Shown: piece after piece, positions 23,695 to 29,649 of the stretch
Numbering within the stretch: the stretch's first letter is position 1
Layout: every line of letters starts with the position of its first letter
Origin: JACCYI01 sp036389195
GTDB lineage: Bacteria; Actinomycetota; Thermoleophilia; Solirubrobacterales; Solirubrobacteraceae
DNA length: 29,649 bases
Assembly: GCA_036389195.1 (NCBI GenBank)
Contig: DASVQH010000481.1
Span: 1 to 29,649, forward strand
Direction: 5' to 3'
The notes under the pieces: generated by a model
Seen by the model: the letters and a program-made list of their open reading frames with translations, nothing else
Told to the model about the DNA's origin: nothing
The model's database searches: none
Translations under genes and position numbers: made by a program

Positions 23695-24386
23695 GGCGCG
23701 CCCTCCTCTCAACAGGCATTCGGGCGCCGGCGGCACCGTAGTTGGGTCTCCCGAGGGTCACCTGCGCTGGAGGAGCGCGAGCGGCGATCGAGGCGAGGCG
23801 GAATTGATCCCTTCCGGATCCAGAAGAGCCACGCACTGATCTGCTTCTACGACCAGCGTATCCCTTTCGCAGGCCGACCCCGCGAGCCGAGTCCGTTCTC
23901 GGTCGCGTCTTGCGTTGAGCCGCTGGAGGAGTAGTGTCGGATGGGAGCCGGCCTCTGCGGCCGGAGTTCTCACCCCTCACCCGGAAGCCGCCGACGGCGC
24001 TGTTGCGCACGAGGCAGTGGAGCGAGGGGCACTGACTTCGACCGCGGGACCGGTGCGGCTGCATCCGCGGCACCCCTATCGGCGTTACTCCACCGGCCCT
24101 CGGTGGCTTCGTCCCAACGGATCGGCTGGACGAATGAGACGCAAGATCGAGAACCACGCGCCATCGCGACCTGGGGTCGACCCTCGAGGGCACGCCACCA
24201 GTCGGTTCGTTTCGAAGACGGTCGACGCCCGTCGCCGTCTGACACACACGAGCAGCGCCGAGAGACGAGCGCGAGAGGCGACCCGCAGCCATAGTCACGC
24301 GCGCTATCCGCACCTGACGCGTTCGCACGACTAGTTCGGACGCACACGCGCCCATCGCCGCCGATGGCGGGTCCGGTTCCGCGAGG
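23695..24386. other. Gene-free region containing one arm of an inverted repeat pair
   Basis: About 690 bases. All long frames here are rich in R, S and P without family resemblance, and third-position GC is not raised in any of them. The left part holds repeat arm A (23783-23886). A weak hairpin CCATCG/CGATGG sits at 24352-24367, about 20 bases beyond the flavodoxin stop; without a T-tract it is only a possible terminator. Confidence 0.5.
23783..23886 (+). repeat. Dispersed repeat, arm A (inverted relative to arm B)
   Basis: About 104 bases that align with the reverse complement of 26432-26531. Both begin GGCGATCGAGGCG and share a perfect 21-base core (here 23828-23848, starting GCCACGCACTG). 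In one frame each copy encodes a similar peptide around HALICF, but neither has a start codon. Confidence 0.65.
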
Positions 24387-24962
24387 TCACGCAGCCGCGG
24401 GTAGCCTGGGCTCGGGCCGCGAGCCGCCCGCGACCATCGCTGCGCAGTCGTGGCCGAAGCGGACGACGGCGTCCCAGTCCGTGTAGTCGTAGTCGTGGCT
24501 GGCATCGGTCGGGCGCCCGAGCTTCGCCGAGATCAACCGGACCAGGAGCCGGGTGGCGAAGTCGTACTCCCGGTACTGGAGCGCTCCCGCGACGGTCGCG
24601 GTCCTCCGGGGCGTCCAGCCCGTGTCGTCGAGCAAGTCGTCGATGTAGCGGCGGGTCGCCTCGCGTGACTCGCCGGTGTCGTCAGCGGCGGTGAGCGAAA
24701 CCGAGAAGAACGCGGACGGGATCCGGTTGAGCGAGCGGTGGTTCGCCCGCACCCAGTCGACCATCCCGCGCTGGTGGTGGCCGGCGTGGATCGAGGCGCC
24801 GACGACGATCATGTCGTAGTCGAGCGGCCGCACCTCCGCGCCGTCCGCCGCCGCACGGACATCGGTCGTCATGCCGTCGCCCTCCATCACGGCGGCGATG
24901 CGGCGGGCCACCTTCTCGGTGTGGCCGTGTGTGCTTGCGAAGTAGATCAGGGCTCGGGGCAT
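24387..24962 (-). CDS. Flavodoxin-domain protein (HemG-like)
   Basis: 191 aa. The N-terminus is a flavodoxin FMN-phosphate loop, LIYFASTHGHTEKVARRIA. It is followed by MIVVGASIHAGHHQRGMVDWV (second FMN loop region) and the basic/aromatic AFFSVSLTAAD and TRRYIDDLLDDTGW segments seen in menaquinone-dependent protoporphyrinogen oxidase (HemG) and related flavodoxins. The family reaction would be protoporphyrinogen oxidation with quinone, but many such proteins in actinobacteria lie outside haem operons, and no haem gene is near. The ATG at 24962 has AAGGAG at ideal spacing. It is divergent from the universal stress gene with 166 bases between starts, suggesting shared regulation under stress or low oxygen (inference). 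Confidence 0.88.
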   Translation of the reverse strand: MPRALIYFASTHGHTEKVARRIAAVMEGDGMTTDVRAAADGAEVRPLDYDMIVVGASIHAGHHQRGMVDWVRANHRSLNRIPSAFFSVSLTAADDTGESREATRRYIDDLLDDTGWTPRRTATVAGALQYREYDFATRLLVRLISAKLGRPTDASHDYDYTDWDAVVRFGHDCAAMVAGGSRPEPRLPAAA

Positions 24963-25128
24963 CGTCGCTCCTTCTCGTGGTGAACCGAGTCTCGTCCGCC
25001 GACGCTCGTTGTTCATCGGTAGTTCGCCTCCTCCGTGACCGTGCTGGCGTCTCCCTGCGGTCAAGTACGGACGCGCCGTCGGCAGATGACGGATGCCCCG
25101 CCGGCCCTGCGCACCTACCGTCAACACC

Positions 25129-26070
25129 ATGCCCGAGAACTCCACGCCCACCATCGTCGTCGGAGCGGACGGCACCGACCGTTGCAACGACGCCCTGACG
25201 TTCGCCGCCCGGCTCGCCGGCCCACACTGCCGGCTGCTGATCGTCAACGCCTATCCGTCCGGCGGCTACTCGTCGCTCGCACGCCCAACCGACTGGCTCA
25301 GCTCCGTCGAGGACGAGGCGCAACGCAAGCTGGCCCTCGCCGAGACCCAGCTTCCCGACAGCGTGGCGGCCGAGACGCGGGCCATCGCGGCCGACTCGCC
25401 GGCTCACGCGCTCCACGACACGGCCGAAGGCGTGGAGGCGAGCCTGATCGTCATCGGGTCGACCCACCGAGGGGTCATCGGGCGCGCGATCGCCGGGACC
25501 ACCGCGGAGCGGCTCCTCAACGGAGCTCCGTGTCCGGTGGTCGTCGTGCCACACGGGTTCGCCGAGTCGCAGCCGCCGATCCACGAGATCGGCGTCGCGT
25601 GGGACGGCTCGCCGGAAGCCGACGCCGCGCTGTCGGCCGCCACGGTCCTGGCAGGGGCCATCGGGGCGAACCTCCGCATCATCAGGGCGTTCACCGTGCC
25701 GGTGGTGTTCGCCGGCATGGGCGCCGTCGCGCCGGCGGCCTCGCTCGAGGACGACGTGCGCGACGCGGCGGCAGCCGACGTCGATTCGGCGCTCGATCTC
25801 CTGGCCGCGGAGCATCGGCCGGAAGCGGAAGTCGTACACGGGGCCGCGGGCCAGGTCCTGGTCGAACGCTCCGAGGGTCTCGACCTGCTCGTCTGCGGCT
25901 CCCGGGGCTACGGGCCGCTTCGCGCGGTGCTCCTTGGGAGCGTCACCGCCCACGTCCTGAGCCACGCCGGCTGCCCGGTCGTCGTCGTCCCGCGCGGCGT
26001 GACGTCCCCGCTCGAGTGGTTCGGTCAGGCGCTCAGCGACCTCGCCCTTCCGGCAGCTCGCGGGATCTGA
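25129..26070 (+). CDS. Universal stress protein, two tandem Usp domains
   Basis: 313 aa, cytoplasmic. Domain 1 (about 7-143) starts PTIVVGADGTDRCNDAL and ends with the ATP-binding loop GSTHRGVIGRAIAGTTAERLL and PCPVVVVP. Domain 2 (about 151-293) starts EIGVAWDGSPEADAAL and ends with GSRGYGPLRAVLLGSVTAHVL and GCPVVVVP. Both loops fit the G-x2-G-x(9)-G-(S/T) nucleotide-binding pattern approximately. Tandem Usp proteins of this length are typical of actinobacteria, where they are often induced in dormancy or hypoxia. The start at 25129 gives the usual length. The decayed dehydrogenase follows directly. Confidence 0.92.
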   Translation: MPENSTPTIVVGADGTDRCNDALTFAARLAGPHCRLLIVNAYPSGGYSSLARPTDWLSSVEDEAQRKLALAETQLPDSVAAETRAIAADSPAHALHDTAEGVEASLIVIGSTHRGVIGRAIAGTTAERLLNGAPCPVVVVPHGFAESQPPIHEIGVAWDGSPEADAALSAATVLAGAIGANLRIIRAFTVPVVFAGMGAVAPAASLEDDVRDAAAADVDSALDLLAAEHRPEAEVVHGAAGQVLVERSEGLDLLVCGSRGYGPLRAVLLGSVTAHVLSHAGCPVVVVPRGVTSPLEWFGQALSDLALPAARGI

Positions 26071-26088
26071 TGTACCCCCATCCGCGCG

Positions 26089-26400
26089 GCAGGCTTCGGG
26101 CTGCGCAAGCCCGACAAGCTCGCCCGCCGCCCCGCGAACCTCTCCTTCGAGCAGGCTGCGGCCGCCCCGATCTCCGCCGTCACCGCCCTCCAAGCCGTCC
26201 GCGACCGGGCGCAAGTCCGCCTGAGCGATCTCCGCCGCGCCCTGAGCCCTCGCGGGAGGCTGGTCATCGTCGGCGGCGAGGCCGATGGCCGGTGGCTTGG
26301 CGGCAGCGACCGCCAGCTTCGAGCGCAGCTGCTGTCGCCTGTCGTGAGCCAGAAGCTCGGCACGTTCGTCGGGTCGGAGAATTCCGACGACCTCACATCG
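26089..26400 (+). pseudogene. Quinone-oxidoreductase-type dehydrogenase remnant with internal deletion
   Basis: An open frame without any start codon encodes FGLRKPDKLARRPANLSFEQ, then AAAAPISAVTALQAVRD, which is the region just before the nucleotide-binding domain of MDR quinone oxidoreductases. It jumps directly to LSDLRRALSPRGRLVIVGGEADGRWLGG...RQLRAQLLSPVVSQKLGTFVGSEN, which normally lies more than 100 residues further on. The Rossmann motif and flanking strands are therefore missing. The N-terminal catalytic domain and the last 50 or so residues are also absent. No frameshift is seen inside what remains, so the deletion is in frame. Confidence 0.72.
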
Positions 26401-26431
26401 CGTTGTCGCGTGCATGGGCGGCGGAACCTTT

Positions 26432-26531
26432 CTCGCGCGGCTGAGCGACAAGGAGTAGGTTCAGAGCAGAAGCAGATCAGTGCGTGGCACTTCTCGATCC
26501 ACCGGATCGTCTTCCGCCCGCCTCGATCGCC
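26432..26531 (-). repeat. Dispersed repeat, arm B (inverted relative to arm A)
   Basis: Reverse complement of arm A at 23783-23886. The 21-base identical core is at 26468-26488. It starts where the dehydrogenase remnant ends, so it may mark the breakpoint. Confidence 0.65.
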
Positions 26532-26753
26532 ACCCGCGCCTTCTGCACCTGGCGTAGGTGACCTCGGGAGACCTGGACGCCGACGCCGTCGGCGCCGACC
26601 TGTCATCCAAAAGGAGCAACTCCATGAACGCCGCTGACACCGTTTCGGCTGACGCCAGCGGTCCCAAGCCGACCGCCGGGCTGGCATGACCCATCGCCGA
26701 TCAAGCCGTTCAGCCCTGAGCACCGGGATTCAGGGGGCACGACGAGGGTCGCC

Positions 26754-26939
26754 ATGATCAACCACCGTCCACCGGCGTCAGGGGTCCTGGGCCTAGGCTC
26801 GTTGATGAACTTCGCCTCATCCAGCCCCTGGCAGCGCTTCGGCTGGGGACCGTTCACGCTTGCCCTCCTCACCCTCGCGGTTGTCCTCGCGTGGAGTGGC
26901 ATGCCCGGGCCGCCCGGCTTCGAGAGCCAGTCGAGCTAG
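26754..26939 (+). CDS. Possible small membrane protein (61 aa) before the ABC exporter
   Basis: The ATG at 26754 follows GAGGGTCGCC, a moderate ribosome site. The peptide has one hydrophobic helix, FTLALLTLAVVLAWSG, near residues 34-49 and ends PPGFESQSS. Its TAG at 26937-26939 is immediately followed by the GTG start of the ABC ATPase, so the two would be translationally coupled. An internal ATG (MNFASSSPWQRF) is an alternative start. I do not recognise it; a leader peptide or a gene remnant are both possible. Confidence 0.35.
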   Translation: MINHRPPASGVLGLGSLMNFASSSPWQRFGWGPFTLALLTLAVVLAWSGMPGPPGFESQSS

Positions 26940-27920
26940 GTGGTGACCCAGCACGCGCCCTGGCGAAGCTGTTCAGGTGCTACGTCAGCGGTTCGGGTTC
27001 GTGGACTTTGCCGGACGTATGGTCGGGGGGCGTCGGCGTACGAGGCCGTCCAGGGCGTCGATCTCGATGTCCCGACCGGGTCGATCACCGCGCTGCTGGG
27101 CACAAATGGCGCGGGGAAGACCTCGACGCTGGAGGTGATCGAGGGGCTCGCCACGGCGACCCAGGGTTCCGTCAGCGTGCTGGGACTCGATCCGATCGGC
27201 GATCGAGCCGTCCTGCGTCGCCGCACGGGCATCTTGTTGCAGCGCAGCGGCTTCTCGGGCGACTTGACCGTCCGCGAGACGCTCAGCATGTGGGGCGCGA
27301 CGATCACCTCCCCGCGCTCGGCCGACGACATGCTCGCACTGCTCGCGCTCGACGAACGGGCCGACGTTCGCATGCTCGCGCTGTCTGGCGGCGAGACCTG
27401 CCGCGTGGACCTCGCCTGCGCCCTCATGGGCACGCCCGAGCTGGTGATCCTCGACGAACCCACGACCGGCCTGGACCCCGAGAGCCGGCGTGAGGTGTGG
27501 CGCTTGATCTCGGCTATACGCGACCGCGGGGCCACGGTCCTGCTCACCACCCACTACCTCGTCGAGGCCGAGTCGCTCGCCGACCGGCTGGAGATCATGC
27601 ACGCCGGTCAGCTCGTGCGATCAGGGACGCCAACCGAGATAACGGCCGGCCACCCCTCGACGATCAGCTTCGCGAACGCGCCCGATCTTCCCGAGGATCT
27701 GACTGGGGTTCGCCGCGCCCGCCGCGAGCGCGGGCGGACGATCCTGGAGACCGATGCGCTGCAGGCCTCGCTCGCCGACCTGCTGACCTGGGCAGCGCAC
27801 ACCGGCACCCGGCTCGACGGCCTCGACGCTCGCAGTCCGAGCCTGGAAAGCGTGTTTCTCGCGATTGCCGACGGCCGTGACCCGGCCGCCGGCGCCGTCC
27901 GAGAGGGAGCTGCGCGATGA
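26940..27920 (+). CDS. ABC transporter ATP-binding protein (ABC-2 exporter type)
   Basis: 326 aa. Walker A is at 54-61 (GTNGAGKT), the Q-loop is near 101 (LLQRSGF), the signature LSGGE is at 148-152 (E in place of the usual Q), Walker B LVILDEP is at 168-174, and the H-loop TTHYL is near 202. The C-terminal 90 residues form the accessory domain found in DrrA/CcmA-type exporters. The start is GTG 26940 or GTG 26943, and a start nearer the first strand (VRVRGLCRTYG) is possible. It overlaps the permease start by 4 bases (ATGA), so the two form an export complex. The substrate is unknown, typically a lipid, antibiotic or peptide. Confidence 0.93.
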   Translation: MVTQHAPWRSCSGATSAVRVRGLCRTYGRGASAYEAVQGVDLDVPTGSITALLGTNGAGKTSTLEVIEGLATATQGSVSVLGLDPIGDRAVLRRRTGILLQRSGFSGDLTVRETLSMWGATITSPRSADDMLALLALDERADVRMLALSGGETCRVDLACALMGTPELVILDEPTTGLDPESRREVWRLISAIRDRGATVLLTTHYLVEAESLADRLEIMHAGQLVRSGTPTEITAGHPSTISFANAPDLPEDLTGVRRARRERGRTILETDALQASLADLLTWAAHTGTRLDGLDARSPSLESVFLAIADGRDPAAGAVREGAAR

Positions 27921-28699
27921 CCACCCTCTCGGTCCGCCGAACCCTCAGCCTCACGCGCTGGAACGTGGTCCTGCTGTCACGCAATCGCCTCGCCTTCGCC
28001 TACGCGCTGGTGGTGCCGCTGCTGCCGCTCGGGCTGCTGCTCACCGGCGAGCGCGGCTCTCCGTCGGTCGGTGCCGGCGCGATCGTCACGCTGTTCATGG
28101 CCCTCGCGTTCTTTCCCGTCTACTACAACGTGCTCGCCCAGTTCGTCAACCGGCGCGACGAGCTCGTGCTCAAGCGGATGCGAACCGGCGAGACCCGCGA
28201 CGCCGAGCTCCTGCTCAGCATCGCGCTGCCGGGCGCGACGGTGGCGGTGGTCCTCAGCGCGCTCGTCGTCCCGATCGCCGCCGCCGCCGGCCAGCCGCTG
28301 CCCGTCAACCCGTTGCTCTACGCGGCGCTGGTGGTGGCGGTCGTGGTCATGTTCACCGCGTTCGCCTACTGGACCGCGGCCTGGACCAGGAACGCCGAAG
28401 CCGCGCAGCTGACCAGCCTGCCGATCATCGTCGCGACGTCCCTTGGCCCGTTGACCAGCTCGAATCCCGACCTGTCCGACCGGCTGCGCGACGTCCTGTC
28501 GTTCACGCCGGGAACGGCCATGTCCGAACTGATCCGGATCGGCTGGTTCGGCCTTGACGGTCCGGCCGCCAAGGAGGCGGGACTGACGTTCGCCGAGACG
28601 TGGCTCCAGGCGGCCGAGCCGCTCGTCGTGATCGTGGTCTGGACCTGCGTCGCGGTCACGCTCGCCCGGCGCTCCATGCGGTGGGAGCCGCGGGCCTGA
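27917..28699 (+). CDS. ABC-2 type transporter permease
   Basis: 260 aa with about six membrane helices: LAFAYALVVPLLPLGLLL near 25-42, IVTLFMALAFFPVYY near 55-70, LPGATVAVVLSALVVPIAAAAG, LLYAALVVAVVVMFTAFAYW, a re-entrant SLPIIVATSLGPL and the last helix VVIVVWTCVAVTLA. The cytoplasmic segment NRRDELVLKRMRTGET between helices 2 and 3 is the coupling region characteristic of ABC-2 permeases. It overlaps the ATPase gene by ATGA and is followed by a weak terminator. Confidence 0.92.
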   Translation: MTTLSVRRTLSLTRWNVVLLSRNRLAFAYALVVPLLPLGLLLTGERGSPSVGAGAIVTLFMALAFFPVYYNVLAQFVNRRDELVLKRMRTGETRDAELLLSIALPGATVAVVLSALVVPIAAAAGQPLPVNPLLYAALVVAVVVMFTAFAYWTAAWTRNAEAAQLTSLPIIVATSLGPLTSSNPDLSDRLRDVLSFTPGTAMSELIRIGWFGLDGPAAKEAGLTFAETWLQAAEPLVVIVVWTCVAVTLARRSMRWEPRA

Positions 28700-28717
28700 C
28701 GCTGATCCGATCGGCCC

Positions 28718-28740
28718 GGGGACTGGTTCCCCTTCTGTTC
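28718..28740 (+). terminator. Possible intrinsic terminator of the ABC exporter operon
   Basis: A 5-bp stem GGGGA/TCCCC (28718-28722 and 28728-28732) is followed by TTCTGTTC. It is 19 bases past the permease stop. The stem is short, so it may be inefficient. Confidence 0.4.
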
Positions 28741-28777
28741 CCCGTGGCCCCACGTCGGGACGCCACAAACGCGCGAA

Positions 28778-28797
28778 AGCCCCGCGGAAGCGGGGCT
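28778..28797 (-). terminator. Intrinsic terminator of the tRNA transcript
   Basis: A perfect 8-bp stem AGCCCCGC / GCGGGGCT with loop GGAA. On the minus strand it follows tRNA-Pro by nine bases and continues into TTCGCG. Confidence 0.7.
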
Positions 28798-28806
28798 GTC
28801 GTCGCA

Positions 28807-28880
28807 TCGGGGAGACAGGATTTGAACCTGCGACCGCCCGGCCCCCAGCCGGGTGCGCTACCAGACTGCGCCACTCCCCG
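28807..28880 (-). tRNA. tRNA-Pro (anticodon GGG)
   Basis: On the minus strand the acceptor CGGGGAG pairs with CTCCCCG, with A as discriminator. The D-arm contains GCGCAGTCTGGTAGCGC. The anticodon stem CCCGG/CCGGG encloses the loop CTGGGGG, giving anticodon GGG. The T-arm is GCAGG-TTCAAAT-CCTGT. CCA is not encoded. Confidence 0.95.
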
Positions 28881-28900
28881 TGGCTTTTCGGTCCCTGCAG

Positions 28901-28971
28901 AGCGGGCGACGGGATTCGAACCCGTACTAAGAGCTTGGAAGGCTCTTGTGCAGCCCTTACACCACGCCCGC
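28901..28971 (-). tRNA. tRNA-Gly (anticodon UCC)
   Basis: On the minus strand the acceptor GCGGGCG pairs with CGCCCGC, discriminator U. The anticodon stem AGAGC/GCTCT encloses CTTCCAA, giving anticodon UCC. The T-arm is ACGGG-TTCGAAT-CCCGT. The length is 71 bases, normal for this tRNA. It lies 20 bases upstream of tRNA-Pro and is probably on the same transcript. Confidence 0.95.
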
Positions 28972-29014
28972 AGAGGACGCAGCGGAGTCTATCGCCGGGC
29001 GCGCGCGCCGTCCG

Positions 29015-29649
29015 TCAGGGGGTCCGGCGGGCCTCGGTGGGCACCTCGCCGCCCGGGTCGGCGATGGCCGGCGGCGGCCAGGGACCGAACCAGTTGTCGC
29101 GGGCGCCGTCGACCGTGAGGACCGCGCCGGAGAGCGCCGGGGCGAGATGCGAGGCGGCCAGCGCGACGACCCACGCGTGCTCCTCCATCCGCCCCAGCCG
29201 CTGCAGCGGGACGGTCCGCGCCGCGCCGCGCCACACCTGCTCGGGGTACTTGCGCAGCGACTCCGTGTCGTAGTGGCCGGCCGCGACGGCGATGACCGCG
29301 ATGCCGTCGGGCGCGAGCTCGTCGGCCTGCGCGCGGGTGTAGCCCTCGACGGCCGCCCGCGCCGCGCTCGAGTGGGTCATCCCGGCGAGGCCGTGGTGCG
29401 GCGAGAGCGTGACGTTGACGACGGTCCCCGCCCCGGCGGGCCGCATCGCGCGCTCGACCGCGGTGCGCGTCATCAGCTCGGTCCCCCCCACGTTGAGCCG
29501 CATCACCGCCCGCCAGCCCTTGGGCTCGATGGCCTCCGCGGGGACGAAGTACTGGCCGCCGGCGTTGTTGACCAGGACGTCGAGGCGGCCGAACCGCTCG
29601 AGCGTCGCGCGCACCGCGGCTTCGGCGTCTCCGGGCTCGCGGACGTCCG
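29015..29649 (-). CDS. SDR family oxidoreductase (partial, 5' end outside the window)
   Basis: The frame is open to the window edge; visible residues begin DVREPGDAEAAVRATLERFG. The short-chain dehydrogenase motif RLDVLVNNAGGQY and the catalytic-loop region VVNVTLSPHHGLAGMTH are present, so most of the Rossmann fold except the first strand and the cofactor glycine motif is seen. The usual Y-x3-K catalytic pair is replaced: the aligned segment reads HSSAARAAVEGY, with S at the tyrosine position and R at the lysine position. The same feature occurs in enzymes related to peroxisomal trans-2-enoyl-CoA reductase. The C-terminus VLTVDGARDNWFGPWP is also typical of that group. A fatty enoyl-CoA or similar substrate is therefore possible (inference). 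Confidence 0.88.
   Translation of the reverse strand, partial: DVREPGDAEAAVRATLERFGRLDVLVNNAGGQYFVPAEAIEPKGWRAVMRLNVGGTELMTRTAVERAMRPAGAGTVVNVTLSPHHGLAGMTHSSAARAAVEGYTRAQADELAPDGIAVIAVAAGHYDTESLRKYPEQVWRGAARTVPLQRLGRMEEHAWVVALAASHLAPALSGAVLTVDGARDNWFGPWPPPAIADPGGEVPTEARRTP

Noticed and set aside
23687..24505. 272-codon minus-strand frame between the membrane peptide and the flavodoxin gene
   Set aside because: R/S/P-rich, runs into the flavodoxin gene in another frame, no start signal or recognisable motif.

Overview
The window is very GC-rich DNA with strong G/C at third codon positions, short intergenic gaps and many GTG/TTG starts. It reads as chromosome of a soil-type actinobacterium. 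The paired ferritin-like Tat proteins, the sensor architectures and the secreted protein with a CKKDGW...FKNQGDCVSF tail point towards the Thermoleophilia (Solirubrobacterales or similar). That placement is inference from gene content, not from a marker gene. No CRISPR array, rRNA, prophage or intact insertion sequence was seen.

Layout. 1-5.9 kb: the end of a probable transporter, then a minus-strand block with a luciferase-like flavin oxidoreductase, a 968-aa REC/SnoaL/3xGAF histidine kinase, a FAD amine-oxidase-type protein and a small conserved protein. 5.9-8.1 kb (+): DUF429 protein, DUF2294/MpsC-like protein, a CxC...C small protein and a stand-alone response regulator. 8.1-12.4 kb (-): a two-PAS histidine kinase converging on that regulator, then an envelope/redox group read as cupredoxin lipoprotein, two paralogous ferritin-like Tat proteins and an L,D-transpeptidase. 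12.5-13.7 kb (+): a zinc alcohol dehydrogenase followed by an overlooked 48-aa acidic repeat protein and a clean terminator.

13.8-19.4 kb is a stretch of secreted proteins: a frameshifted small exported protein, a thrombospondin-type-3 protein, a small exported beta-rich protein and a P-domain/FG-GAP beta-propeller protein whose gene is split by one extra G. It also holds an 800-bp gene-poor stretch with a perfect 14-bp hairpin and a 36-bp tandem repeat. 19.4-20.6 kb is a gene graveyard: an MMPL transporter with several frameshifts and a deletion, overlapping the remains of an NTF2-like gene. An intact, different MMPL transporter follows.

22.9-26.7 kb holds a small membrane protein plus a conserved hypothetical, a divergent flavodoxin/universal-stress pair, and the collapsed remains of a quinone-oxidoreductase-type dehydrogenase. 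The flavodoxin/stress block is flanked by an inverted pair of about 100-bp repeats. 26.7-28.7 kb is an ABC-2-type exporter (ATPase plus permease). Then come tRNA-Gly(UCC) and tRNA-Pro(GGG) on the minus strand, and a partial SDR oxidoreductase running off the end.

The most noteworthy signals are the inverted repeat pair around the stress genes, the frameshifted secreted proteins, the fossil transporter region, the acidic repeat microprotein, and the REC-SnoaL-GAF3-kinase fusion. No wholly new multi-gene system could be demonstrated from sequence alone.
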